This document shows, in pieces, positions 13,114 through 25,500 of a stretch of DNA of 64,000 nt. The notes beneath the pieces were generated by a model. It saw only the letters and a list, made by a program, of their open reading frames with translations. It did not search any database and was not told the origin of the DNA. Source of the DNA: Ciona intestinalis (lineage: Eukaryota; Chordata; Ascidiacea; Phlebobranchia; Cionidae); NCBI RefSeq assembly GCF_000224145.3, contig NC_020169.2, positions 1,277,479 through 1,341,478 on the forward strand, written 5' to 3'. The translations under genes and the position numbers were made by a program. The stretch's first letter is position 1; each line of letters opens with the position of its first letter.

Positions 13114-15790
13114 TTAGTCGAACAAAGCAACGAAAGATTTGAAGTTTAAAACTCCGCCTTCGATAACTATGTCGCCAGCCATATAAGCAGAAAATCCGCT
13201 GCGAGTTTTCTTTATGACATCTCTCCAAACTTCTGACGTCATTGTCAGCGTGACGTCAGTCGAGTCCGGCATGCGACTCTTCATCTGCACAAACTCACAT
13301 ATGCAGTTACGTACCAAGAAAACAAAGTCTCGTTTTAGATCACTAAAATGAAACCGAACTGATTGCTTGAATTTAGGGTCGCATCCTTCTGCTTTAAATC
13401 GTCGTGGAAACGTTGACATTATATCTTCAATGTAAACTTTGGAGAGAAACGATTCCTTTACTTCGGTCATGTCGAGTACTATACCACTTCCATCAAGCTC
13501 CACGATACAAGATAGATAGTAATTTCTGGCCGTCCAGTTACTTGTGCCTTTAGCTTTATGTTTAAGCGCCTTGATCATTGCAGACTTTGCCTCTTCATAC
13601 ATTGCTTCTCCAGGTTTCGTAAGTCGTAACGTCATTGCCGAAATCTCCAACGCCCACTGTCCTTCTACGTATAAGTAGGCTCCCTTATTTTCAAAATGCG
13701 AATACGATAACTGTAAGTTTTCCTCTGCACTTTGCAACATGTTCTGTATGCTGTTCTGTCCACTCATCCCGAGCAAACTGTTAAACTTCTCAGCTCTTTG
13801 CTGGGAGCTGAGTGGCGTCAAGTCCTCCGGGTTGCCGGTGAACCAGCCAAGGTTCTGTCCATAAATACTCCGCACCGACCACTCTACTGTCCCGTACCAC
13901 TGCTGCAAACTCTTTTGTTCTTCTAAATGAGCTGGTAGCCGCACAGTTCTAACAATATCATCCAAATGCATATTCTTGTTTATGCATCGAATGGTCTGAT
14001 CGTATACAAACTGCATGGCATCCCGATACGTCGTGATTGTTTTCCAAACTTCATCCTTCCCTATTACAGGATCCATATGTGAAGGAACCAAATATTCAGG
14101 CTTTAGATAACGTATGAAGTCCAGGCTCTCCACCCATTGTCGTACTTCACGTATCTCACCACGCACAGGATATATATTGGGAAAACTGCTGTAAAGGTTG
14201 TCAGCGGAAAACAAGACACCTTTATCAGGTAACCATATGCTGCAATGGTCGTTTGTTTCACCAGGAGTATGGAAGAGCTGGATTTTTACTCCTATATTGA
14301 GAAATTAATCGATTCTATTAAAATATTAAATCGCTGTTTAGCACTACCCCTATATAGTATTCCTTACTTACATTACGTTTTCAACACTTATAGCTTCTCA
14401 TATTACTCACCTGCTATATTCAGAGTTAGTTCTTTATCGAAAGTATGAGTTGGGTGCACAGCTGTAAAAGTGAAGTTGGGTACCTTGGAAGATGGTAGCT
14501 TCATTCCAAACTGTCGGGATGTTCGTTCCGTCGCCCCCTGTCTCGTGAGAACTTCAAACATAATTACAAAATGTGAAAAATGCTAAATTCGAAATATATA
14601 ACCGTGTTAGTATCACGCAGAAGTATTTTGGATTAAATTTTCGGTAAAATAAGAATCCTTACAAGATTCCGATAATTGATCTTTGGTAAGTTTATGTGAG
14701 TACACATCTATTCCTTTCTCTACAGTTTGTAGAACAGCATCCAGTCCACCAGTATGATCTGTTTAATGATTCACAATATAAATGCCTTGTCAACAAAACG
14801 TAAGTTTTTTTTTCACAACCTGCATGAAAATGTGTGACTAGAATTGCTTTAATTGGTTTGTCAGTGATGTTTCTGAAGGCAGCAAGAACTTTTAAAGCAG
14901 ATTCAGGACCCAAAGTAGAATCGACAATAATTATCCCATCTCGACCTGGCAATTGAATATAGTTTGTGCTAAATGTGAAGTGTAAATAAGAACACACTTG
15001 TATGTATGTATAGTGAGGGAGATAGAACTTTTCATGTCCTTTATCTCGTTCCATTTGGTAAGTATTTACATAAACATATAACCCGAGCCCCGCAACTCCA
15101 AAATGACGTTGTAGTTGTTCAAGACATAATTAGGAAGTATATGATTTAGGTTATAGGTGCTAACTAAAGTGTCCTATTTTACCCCACAGTACTACATACT
15201 AACCGCTGGCCAATATAGAAAATAAAGAGTATTACATAGCTTTATAGGTTTGAATTTGTGGTTGACGGTGGGGTGTGAGCTAGTTTGGTTTTTTTTATAG
15301 AAATGCTTAGTCACCGGCACCGCAGCGTAGCAAGGCGATTTGATTGTTTAAGAAAAAGAACGCTGCATAGTCTGTATTTTTTAGATACGCTAAGCGCTGT
15401 ATCTCGCAGTTTTAGTTGAGAAACCTGACTATTTTGTAAAAAGGGCTTTTGGTTTACAGTTCTGAGCAAAAGCACTACAAAAAACATGTTTAATGCTACA
15501 TTAATATTGGCATGTTCCATGGCTATATTGCGGCTGTGGTTCACACAACATGACTACACCATACCTTCGATCATCGCCATATTTGCCATTGAAAAGCTTC
15601 TTGCTACGTATACTCCATCAGTAACTGTTATAACTACTTCCTTATTCTGTGCGTTCAAATCCATTTCATTTGTCAAAACATCATCTTGCTGTACATGGCT
15701 TTGTTTTAAAGACGCTGGTGCCTTGAAAACCTTGTGATAACCGATCGCCAGTAGAATGGCAAACGCACCCAGCTTCGCAAGGGTCGACAT
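13114..15790 (-). CDS. alkyl sulfatase, SdsA/BDS1-like metallo-beta-lactamase fold (paralogue 1)
   Basis: Five minus-strand exons: 15565-15790, 14820-14945, 14663-14758, 14411-14551, 13114-14291 (588 residues). An N-terminal hydrophobic stretch (LGAFAILLAIGY) suggests a signal anchor. The metal-binding HxHxDH is built across a splice junction (H114-F-H-A-D-H119). HTPGE at 204-208, SADN at 225-228 and PSHMD around H268 follow in the order of the SdsA family. A helical region comes next (YRDAMQFVYDQTIRCIN, GTVEWSVRSIYG), then a C-terminal SCP2-like domain (EDIMSTFPRRFKAE to the end). SdsA1 and yeast BDS1 hydrolyse primary alkyl sulfates such as dodecyl sulfate to alcohol and sulfate. Bacterial members have a Glu where this protein has Asp in SADN. 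Substrate is unknown; sulfated aliphatics or sterols are possible. It is head-to-head with paralogue 2. Confidence 0.9.
15009..15196 (-). repeat. MITE copy 11, diverged
   Basis: Reverse-oriented and diverged, keeping TCCCATTTGGTA-like and TTTACCCCACAGTACTA parts. It lies in the first intron of alkyl sulfatase 1. Confidence 0.7.
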
Positions 15791-16096
15791 TATTGCCTTA
15801 CTTCTGTAGATAAAAGCACTATAGAACTTGCATTTAAAGCCTTTTAACTATATCCTAACGTGCAGTGTGCCAAACTTTAAACGACAAGCTGATCACGTAT
15901 TTTGTTCGCTGTGAAATGGTAAAGCAAGAGAAATAGATTAATCATTAAACACGTCGCACGAGAGACGAAAGTTCTGCTCCGACCGTTTACAAACTGTTTG
16001 ACTTAAAGTAATTTGTAGCAATGTTTATTACGACATAAATTATTCTCATGCCAATAAACACAATAGAAGTAATTCTGCTATAGTAATACACCATAC

Positions 16097-16268
16097 CTTC
16101 GATCATCGCCTTTGAAAAGCTTCTTGTTAAGTATATTCCATCAGTAACCCATACAACATCCTTTTTCTTGTGAACGAAAAAGTTCTCATCATTCTCCACG
16201 ATATATCCAGTGTCATGCAGCGGTGTAGTGCGTTTCCGAGGCACTGGACCCTTAAAAACATGATAGAA
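16097..16268 (-). pseudogene. duplicate first exon of the alkyl sulfatase gene (orphan exon or alternative first exon)
   Basis: The minus strand reads VFKGPVPRKRTTPLHDTGYI, then VVWVTDGIYLTRSFSKAMIEG, and ends at a donor (G then GTATGG) identical in context to the first exon of alkyl sulfatase 1 (VTDGVYVARSFSMANMAMIEG). Relative to that exon it lacks 9 bases in frame, turning SMANMAM into SKAM. A MITE abuts it at 16268, exactly where the membrane-anchor codons should be. No matching second exon follows before the intact first exon at 15790. It may be dead, or an alternative 5' exon splicing onward to 14945. Confidence 0.72.
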
Positions 16269-16437
16269 GTAGAGTGGGGCAAGATGGGACATCTTTTCGT
16301 TCTATTTTCTCGTCTCATTTAATAGTATACAAAGAACATTCCAGAAATTAGGAAACTGAATCCTCACGACTCCTACAGACCCTTGGCAATTGTTTGAAAC
16401 ACGATCAGAATATTTGGACAGAATGCGCTAAAGGTGA
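16268..16437 (-). repeat. MITE copy 12, truncated
   Basis: Reverse member starting GTAGAGTGGGGCAAGATGGG and losing its last terminal repeat near 16437. It interrupts the duplicate alkyl sulfatase exon. Confidence 0.85.
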
Positions 16438-17356
16438 CCAAGCGCGAACCACTGCCAACAGATTGAAATAGCAAACAAAATTAACCGCTCGTCATGGGAC
16501 ATTATAAAGTGCACGGATCGTAACTAGAACATATTGGATTGGAGCAAAGTTAGTAGAGACGTTGGGTTGGACGCTTGATGCTGCTATTTAATGTAAGACG
16601 TAATATAACTCTCTACCCCTGCCATCCATATTGTAATGTTCATATCTGCAGTACAAGGTGGAATGGGATAAATAATGGAACACATGTGGTATGGCCCTGG
16701 AGTTGTCCTGACACGCAAGGAAAAATAAGTGATAATATTGATTCATTTTTTCTACCAGAAAGCAGATTAATTATTAATCACGGTGTACGAGAGGTTAGCA
16801 TCCTACGCCGATCGTTACAATTGTTTGTCAAGTCAGCAGTAACATGTTTTTCTTGACATCCAATGCAAAAGGGAGCAACAGTCACTTGAAAACGCAAGCC
16901 CTTCAATCAAGAAGGTTCCCAGTATTGTGCGCAGCGCAGTTTGTTATGTCGCTGAAATTCCCTGGCATTCGTTTCGCAAGACCGATTTTGCGAGTTTCAA
17001 TTTACGCTGCGTGTCTAGAAACCACAGGCAAGGCAAGCTGAAGGCTGTTAGTTTAGTTTAAAGTAATTCACACAGCCTATATGAACGACAAACTGGACAG
17101 ACGACTGTAATATACATTGACTGTATCAAGCAAAGTTAGAAATAGCAAATAAGTTGAATAAACGCAGAGTTAGAACATTACACAGACGCATTTGCCTCCG
17201 GTAAAAAGGACTGTAGGCTTACTACAGATCTAGTCATGTATGACGGCTCAATACACAATCAGGACCATTGGTGTTAGTTCATTACCAGGTGTTAACCAAC
17301 TAATAAGACATACGTATTTCTGTGATAACTGCTGGGAACTACTGTTGGCTGTTACG
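16438..17356. other. Intergenic between the head-to-head alkyl sulfatases
   Basis: Upstream region of paralogue 2. Minus-strand codons just beyond the MITE (FVCYFNLLAVV-like) could be the rest of the broken duplicate exon's anchor, but this is weak. Otherwise no recognised feature. Confidence 0.4.
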
Positions 17357-19598
17357 ATGCCAAACAAATTACTGATAACTATTGCTGTACTTGCCATTGC
17401 TTATTATGCAAGGTACAAATCAGGCCGAAGGCATTCTGCAAAACAAGATCAAGTGGTCGTAACATCAATTAAAGCTCTGGCTGATTTGGAAAAACACTCC
17501 GAGAAGTTTAATGTCGCTCGTGTAGAGAAAGTTACAGAAGGCGTTTACGTTGCTATTGGTTACGCTATTGCAAATATGATAATGCTGGAAGGTGGGAAAT
17601 ATCTTATATCTACTAAAACTCTTGGATACGTTAACTTACTGAATATTGATTTGCTAATTTTATTACAGGGACTGATGGCATAATTATCGTTGATACGACC
17701 GAAAGCAAAGAGTCGGCTTTGCAAGCAATGGCGGAGTTCAGAAAGATCACAAACAAACCATTGAAAGGCATCGTGTTAACGCATTTCCACGCAGGTTATA
17801 TAGTTATATGTTTTCTGCATAAAATGTATTGTTGTAATTTTGCTTTTAGATCATTTAGTCGGAGCTGACGGGTTAATAGATCAAGCGGCGGAATCAGGAA
17901 ATCCTTCTGTTAATATTTACGCACATGCGTCATTGGACTATGAACTGACTCGTTTCTGTAAGTACTGTATTATATTTATATGGAAATAAATGACTTCTAT
18001 TGTATAATACAGACACCATAAGTCAATACGGGTTCTTTCGTGGCAGTAGACAGTTTGGTACCTTCCTGAACCACGGGAAAGAGGCAATAAACGCGGGTAT
18101 CGGGTTTAAGCTAATGGTTCCACGGGATATAAGCTACAACGTCACACCGCCCACGCACACATACCAAGATAAGCAGACATACAATCTCGCAGGTTGTTTT
18201 TTTTGCTAAATAGTACGATGTAATTGTAAACAGTTAAATATATATCATATTTTTAGCCGCCCAATCGTTAATTATCGTGATTGACATATGCCAGTTACCA
18301 TGTACACTGTATATTGCGTAGTATGTGTCCATGTGTTACCGCCTTGTTGTCTTTGTTTATATATATCTAACGGCAGTTTCCTATCTTTTGCAGGAATTAC
18401 ATTTCAGCTAATACATACACCTGGCGAATCGGATGACCAAACTACAGTGTGGCTTCCAGACACAAGAGTTGTTCTTCCTGCTGATAATATTTACGAAGCT
18501 TTTCCAAATCTATATGCAATACGGGGTGCGCCAGCAAGGGATTGCAGGCAGTGGGCTAATAGTTTGGACATCGTTCGTGATTTGAAAGCAGAGTATATGG
18601 TTCCAAGTCACACCAGACCATTAGTTGGCGAAAAAAAGATTTACGATACAATTACCTCGTACCGAGATGCAATTCAGTTCGTCTATGATCAAACTGTTCG
18701 TTTTATTAATAAGAGATGGGAAGTGGACGACATTGTTAAACAGGTTCGATTGCCAAATGTACTTGCCACGCATCCTTACCTGCAAGAGTTCTATGGCACC
18801 GTGGAATGGTCAGTGAGAGGCGTGTATGACAGTCTGAACGGATGGTTTGATGGCGATCCAGTTAATTTGAGCCCGCTATCGAAAAAGGAAAGAGCAAATC
18901 GTTTTAATGCTTTGTTGGAATCTGATTTAGGCGATGTAAGCGGTCCTATGAAAATGTTAAACACAGCGGCGTCCTGTCTCGCAAAGTCGTCAAAAAATTT
19001 GAACGCAACAGGTTATCACTTGCACAACGAACTGCAGTGGGCCTTGGAACTTTCCAGCATGGCGTTAAAGGCAGCTGATCCAGCAAGCGAAGAATATGAA
19101 CAAGCTAAGCTCTTATACGTAGAAGCATTGCAGTCGCTCGCTACCATGATGAAAAGCGCCAACGGACGTAACTACTATCTCACGTGTGCTCGGGAGATCA
19201 GTTCCGGTTTAAAAATCACGATGTCTCCGTTGGGCATGCGACAAACTGTGGCTGGAATGGGCATCAGTGATATAATGAGACTCCTACCGTTCCGATTTAA
19301 TGCGGAGGCTTGTAACGACGAAGAAACCTTTACTGTCGCATTCAGTTTTCCAGACACAGACACCACGTTCAGCTACACTGTACGACACTGTATTGCTGAA
19401 TATAGAGTGAATGCCGTTCTAGCGTCGCTTAATGCAAAACTTACTGTATCTTCCGAAGTGTGGAAAAACGTTTTGATTGGTAAACGAAATGCTGTCGCAG
19501 CATACGCGGCAGGCGAACTTCAAGTCGAAGGGAGTTGGCTAACTCTTAAGCGCTTTTTGGATTTATTAGAGACTTCAGTGAGCGACAATGACAAATAG
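17357..19598 (+). CDS. alkyl sulfatase, SdsA/BDS1-like metallo-beta-lactamase fold (paralogue 2)
   Basis: Exons 17357-17591, 17669-17794, 17850-17957, 18013-18192, 18394-19598 (617 residues). Intron positions match paralogue 1, and the second exon is 126 nt in both. A signal anchor (LLITIAVLAIAYYARYK) precedes the domain. H117-F-H-A-D-H122 is again split by an intron. HTPGE (224-228), PADN and PSH follow, then the same helical region and an SCP2-like C-terminus (SDIMRLLPFRFNAEACN). The ATG at 17357 was chosen because it lines up with the paralogue; an in-frame ATG at 17240 would add 39 residues. A polyadenylation signal AATAAA lies at 19654-19659, 56 bp past the stop. Predicted role: hydrolysis of alkyl or related sulfate esters in the secretory pathway or outside the cell. 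Confidence 0.92.
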
Positions 19599-19946
19599 TA
19601 AAGCAATTTTCGTAACATTGATGCGGTTTACTTTCATGTGTGCAAAATCAGTAAATAAACGAATTATTTACACCTATGTTAAGGCGACGATTTATTTCAC
19701 ACTATGATCTTGACGACAAAACCTCATTTTGATTATCAAATAAATTTCTATGCACCAAATTTGTCAGTTACATTGAGATAAGTAAGTTACACAAAAACTA
19801 AGTTTACTTATCATGCGAAAGTGTAAAGTATAAAACTAAAAGTTATTTAACTTAACAGCAGTACAATGTTCAAAGGCACCGTGTTAAAAGATTAAAAAGG
19901 TTTCACAGTGAATTTTCTAAAAAATTAATACTTTAAAAAAAACAGT
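19599..19946. other. Convergent intergenic spacer
   Basis: 3' ends of alkyl sulfatase 2 (+) and LRRC61 (-) face each other here. Contains the AATAAA at 19654; AT-rich, nothing else recognised. Confidence 0.5.
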
Positions 19947-20024
19947 TCATCTTTTCTATTATGTTGTCATTCTTGTTTTGAACTGTCATCTTTTCTATTA
20001 TGTTGTCATTCTTGTTTTGAACTG
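19947..20024. repeat. 39-bp tandem duplication over the LRRC61 stop codon
   Basis: Two copies with a 39-bp period (19947-19985 and 19986-20024). The distal copy overlaps the last codons and stop of LRRC61; the other copy lies in the 3' UTR, so the C-terminus (QFKTRMTT, stop) is repeated as untranslated sequence. Confidence 0.9.
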
Positions 20025-22139
20025 ATCCAACACTACACTTGCGGTTTCATCAGCTTTCTTACACTCACGTAGAACTTTCTGGAACTCCATAATATCATTG
20101 TTTGAACTTGTATGGACTTCAGGTAACGTTAGTTGTTTGGAATCAAACCATGGACCTGGTAGTGGTCGTTCAACCACTGGACCAAATGGTCGACCACCTG
20201 TGTAAAATTTTAGATTTTTTTTAACATCTGTGTACAAAACTGGGAACATTTTTTAACACGTGTACAAAATTGGGAACCTTTTTGAATACCTGTGTACAAA
20301 AGTGGGAATGTTTTGAACACATGTGTGTTAACAGATGAAAGCAGCTTTTTTATTTAGATTAAGTAGAATAGGCTGAAGGGTTATAATAATACTGTTGTGC
20401 GAAAGCCAATAATGAATTTCACTGATTTATCCTTGTTTGGTGGGGCGACTTCAGAAGCTATAACATGAGTGTTCTGTTTTATACAAGTTGTTTATGTTAA
20501 TGAGTTATTATATAATTTGCGAGTGACTTATTTTCTCTCATGCCTACAATTTGAAGAACCTACTGGCAATAATACTTTTTTAAAACAGACAGCTCAGGAA
20601 AAAGTTAAGATATTAGGGCAAAAATAAAATGATTTCTAGGTTAAGAGTAAGAGAAAATTTGCACTCAACACCAGGATAATAAAGAAAAGTAAAAGCATTA
20701 GAAAAGAGTTGTCTACTACCAATGCAAACTTGCCTACCACACTTGGCACACATATAACTTACCTAATTTGCATGAATTGCACGGACAATATGGTTCATGA
20801 TAAAGAGCTATATATATAAAACAAAAATCAAGTAAGGTAATATTAATATCAGGTTCTTGTAATAATTTTTTTCTGCCATAGAAATGTATACATTTGATCC
20901 ACATAATTGAATATACGATATGAATACCCAGCTACAGCTAGTGTAACTTACATTTTATTTGTTCATCAAGTTCTTGGCAGATCTTGTAGAGGTCACTTCC
21001 AGGACCTTTAACCCTTTCACCTTTAATGATATATTATTTTGAACATGCAATCATTATTTATCAGTGCTTGGAATGTTTTAAATCAAATAACCAGCTCAAT
21101 GATTGTAAATACAAAATGTACATGTTTCAGCCATATATAATAAAATGAAGCTGCCATGCTTTGCAAAGATAAGTAAATTAATAAATTAAAGTTAGCACGA
21201 ATTTAGTTAGGGCAATATTAATCAAAAATAGTAAATTCGATAGTAATATGTCTCACCATCAAGCATCATCAACTGTGGAAGCATCTTCAGTGCAGATTTA
21301 TGATACAAATCGTTATCACACACAAGGTTTGAAAGCTTTTTGATCCCATCATAAAGCCGAAGTTTTTTTAAACTGGCGATACTGCACAAGCATTTGAGTC
21401 TATCCATGCTACCAATCATGTTACCTGCTGCATTTAATTCCTCAAGGTTTTCCATGCCACTTAAAGGGTCTAAAAAGAGAAAAATAAAAAAAGGGGTTGA
21501 AAAATATAGAGGGGGTGTCAGTTTGAGTTTAACCATAAACAGTACACTACAAATAAAAAGTAACATATTAATCTTTGCATTTTTTAATCTGTATTGGGCC
21601 ATAAAACTGGTTGAAGTTGTTAGGTTGTCAATTAAACACACTTATATTAACAATTATTTCGGTTACTTGCAAAATGTAGTTATTAAAAATATATATAATA
21701 AAAATCTTTAAACAGAAAACATCATAAACAATTACTAGACCTTCTCACCTAAATTTGTGATACGGTTTGAAGAAATATTTAGGTAGGTTAGTTGTTTTAG
21801 ACCCCTCATAGCGCTAATAACTGATATTTGGTTGTATGATACATCCAGTCTTGAGAGGTTCTTGCATTTGAATAAAGCCCCAAGATCAACTATGTGTTTG
21901 TGATCAAAATAGAGAATTTCCACACTTTCAATTTCAAATTCCCCAGAATGCGATAAGATCATTTCGGATGTTAGAACATCTTCTGAAAAAAGTCAAACAT
22001 TGAAATAATACATTCAAAGTCAATTAAGTGATATTGCGGTATTAGTGATGGACTTCGGCAAACAGCAATATCACGTTTAAAATGAAAACATATGTGTTAC
22101 ATACGATTACGTACCTTCAGATTTAGTACTTGAAGCCAT
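19998..22139 (-). CDS. LRRC61: leucine-rich repeat containing protein 61
   Basis: Five minus-strand exons: 22115-22139, 21749-21982, 21257-21469, 20952-21020, 19998-20197 (246 residues; human protein about 259). The order is SGEFEIESVEILYF, then repeats LSRLDVSYNQISVISAMRGL, LTYLNISSNRITNLDPLSGM and LEELNAAGNMIGSMDRLKCL, then an LRR cap (LPQLMMLDGERVKGPGSDLY) and a short helical tail. The NAAGN and LDGERV phrases match LRRC61. The protein has no settled function. The small first exon (MASSTKSE) and the 69-nt exon were placed by phase. It lies on the same strand as TAF2, 450 bp downstream of it, wider than typical ascidian operon spacing. Confidence 0.92.
20222..20324. repeat. short tandem repeat, about 31-bp period
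   Basis: Three to four imperfect units built on GTGTACAAAATTGGGAAC in the LRRC61 intron, immediately upstream (on the minus strand) of the last-exon acceptor. Confidence 0.75.
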
Positions 22140-22589
22140 CGTTATCTACAAAATGATCCTAGCCTACCAAAAAGTTTGGGTAACAAAATATCAGCGAGCT
22201 GTACATTTATGTATGAACAACATTCATTCTGAAAGACATTTTTTATGCATTTTAATGGTTGCAACAACTATTTATCATAATACAAAACGGAATATCATTG
22301 TTAATAGAAACTGGGGTACCAGATTTATTCGCTTGAAGTAATAAAGTGGAACATTATAAAACAATTTTACTAGCAAGCACATTCGAATATGAGTAAAATT
22401 AACTGGCAATGGTTGGTATAAAAAAATTAATTATTTCAGAGAAAAAATTTCACCATTAACAAATAAATCTGGTTATGAAACGAGGTTTACCATTAATGCA
22501 AATCAAAATATTACAAGCTAAGAATTTTAGACAAGATGTTAACATTACACACATAACATAGTTGGTATAAAGTAAATGTTGGCCAGAAT
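22140..22589. other. TAF2 3' UTR and LRRC61 promoter region
   Basis: A minus-strand AATAAA (TTTATT on plus, about 22323-22328) could end TAF2 transcripts. No other feature recognised. Confidence 0.45.
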
Positions 22590-25500
22590 CTATTCCAGTG
22601 GAGAATTCACTGCAGCAAATGGTGAGTGAACTGAACTGGAAGGTGTGGCAGGTGATGACCAGTCACTGTCTCCACGCTTATGTCTATGTTTATGCTTGTG
22701 TTTCTTCTTTTTCTTCTTATCTTTAGACAGAAGTTGTGGCATGGAGGAGTGGCCATGCATCATGTTTGGTGTTGACGAGAGAGAAAAGTCTCCGCCAGAA
22801 AACTTCGGCGACATCTGCCACGAGGATGGCTCATTACCTCCACCCGGTGTTGAAGGCCTTGAGGGAATGTCACCGTGGGATAACGACAACAGACTCTGTG
22901 CTGCAAGAACATCATCAGTGTCAAGCAAACTGCTGCTGCGTGACGGACCACCAAGTTTAATTTTCATGGTCAGTTTATTTGACTGATCTTCCCCGTATGA
23001 AGACATGGGCATTGATGTAGGTCGCTTTAACCTGGGATAATCATGACCTTCATATCCTCGTTTATCATGGGCAGTGTTGGGATTAATCTGAGTTCGCTTT
23101 TCCTTTAAATTGACCACGACTCCAAACTGTGGAGCGGGTAAACATTGCGGACGACCTTTACCGAAAAGTTTAAAATACAAATCAATGGCCTCGCATCTAA
23201 GGCGTGGGTCGTAAAAAGTTTCATGGTTTATATAAGACCACAATTTCTCCACAATCTCTGCGTTGTTAAGTAGCGACTTATCACCCTTCTGAAATGGTGG
23301 ATTTCTCACCAGAGCACGAATGATTCCGTATTTAATTTCTGCAACTCTATCTTCCCTTGCTAAATCCAGCAACCAGTGCAGCTCATCCACATTTTTATTG
23401 GCTTTGATTACATCCACTAAGCACCCTACAGCTGCAAGTCTGACATCCCTGAAAAATCCAGGTGCAGCATAACTTTTAAAAAGCTCAATGTCAGAAGGTA
23501 GGTGACCATTCCTCTGCAAATTTCTGATGGCTCTTAGACAGCTAATAGTGATAGTGTATCTATAAGAAGGCAAGTGCTTTTCAAGATTTAGGAATCGTGT
23601 CACTTCATCCACTATAGTGTGGATATCCATAGGCATGGAATCTGCAGTTACTTTCTGGTCTGACTGCAATGTCACTGCAGGAGTGATGGTGTTGTTAAGA
23701 GCATCTACGAGTGCAGATCTATAATAATTATCTGAATATTTATTTTTTGAGTTATCGTTAAACTTAATCAAACCAAACAAGTAGTGCAGGATTTCTTTTG
23801 GGCAAACACCATGTGTGTTACGGAGCATTGACATTGCCACAGGTAGCTGCTTCTGTAGGAAGTATTGCTGAAAGTTAGAGAAGTTATTCATTCGAACAAT
23901 GGGGGGAGAAGTATCGCAGCAGAAAAAACGTGTGAATAGATTTAACATGGCAGGAGGGCCGGTCCATGTGTTGACCATTGCATTAGCTGTGTTTGCCAAG
24001 CTTTTGCACGCCTGCATGCGTACTTTGTAGTAGTAATGTTCATTCTCAATGATATCTGTCAATGCATTTCTTGTTGCTGGAGTTGAGAATGCTTCCAATG
24101 CACCGATGGCTTCACTTTGACCAATTACATCCCTTTCATATCTAAGTTGGTACTGCCACATGTAGTCTGGCTGCTCAAAATTCACCAGCCGTGGTATGTT
24201 AACATCTGGGTCAATCCTGATCCACAACACTGGTGAGTCTGGATCCATAAAGGACAAATCCATATCCACCTCTTCCCCGTTCAATAAAGGAATTTTCTTA
24301 CGTTTATTACGCCGACTTTTGGAGTGACAAGGTAAGTCATGTTTTGTAGTATTTTCTTCAATTTGTATTGTGTGGTTGAAGGAACCATCTAGTTCCTGCA
24401 CACGAACTGTTAATGGGCCGACATATTTCTGTGTTCCTTTGTTTATAATGTCAGGCTTGATATCCAGCTCAACTGTGTTTCGTTTTCTGTTGAAAACAAA
24501 CTTGCTGTTGAACCTAACAATACCACCTTTGTGCACCCATTGGTCTATTAGGTTTGAGATATCTTTACCTGATACTGAGTAAGTGGATTTAAGAAACCCA
24601 GCAGTTGAAAGCAGCATTGTAGACCATGTTGAGCTTATTACTTTCTGCTGAGCTGAGGTGTTGGCCAAAGACAGAAGCTTGTTAAAAGCTTGAAGTAGCA
24701 ATTGGGGCCCAATACGATTTTCGATTTGTCTCATAACCAAGTGTGATTTACACCTCATCATTTTGTAATAAGCAGGTGACACAGTATGAGGGTGTTGATG
24801 GGGAAAATGGCGACCTAAAAACGAATCCTTGCCTGTGTTGTGTAAAACCACAGGACCAACTGTAGTCTCGTATTGACACAACTGCTGAGTTTCACTTGCG
24901 ATCCAGTCTCTGTATTCACTGTTTCCAAATGTGCTTCTCAACCATAGCCCATACAAGTAGCCAGCTATGCCAGCAGGTACCCAGTAATCATTCCAAGACT
25001 CACGAGCCATAAAGCAACCAAAGAATTGCTCTGATAATGCTCGTGCCATGTGCTTGCGTGTAATTGGTGTTTGATCCAAGACTATTTTACTAAACAGCAA
25101 ATTAACACTGAACACGCTAACAGAAGCATATGGTAGTGTATCCTGGTATGCTTCATCCACAAATACTTGTTTATAGCAGGAATAAGGGAATCTGAAGCTT
25201 AAAACTTCCTCAAAAAATTCAAACACCTTATGACAGGTTTCAGTTGTGTGCTCAAGTAAAGGCATTAACTGTGGAAGGCAAAAATGTGTGACCTCGTGCA
25301 TATTAGGATCAACTAATATTTCAAAAGGCCCTACTGCCAGACAAATGTTAGGAGCAGCAGTAGGAATACTCAACACATAATGAAATGTTTTTCTTTTACG
25401 ATCAGGGGTGTACACTGTTTCCACTAAATCTCCACATGAGACTGCTGTCATAGAATCTTCAACAGTAAACTCGAGTTTCCATGTACAGGGTTCACTGTAT

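Noticed and set aside
22140-22589. TAF2-LRRC61 operon
   Set aside because: Same strand, but 450 bp apart; ascidian operon partners are usually separated by only a few bases to about 100 bp.
22645-22986. Plus-strand open frame of about 113 codons
   Set aside because: Antisense shadow of the low-complexity TAF2 tail; no independent support.
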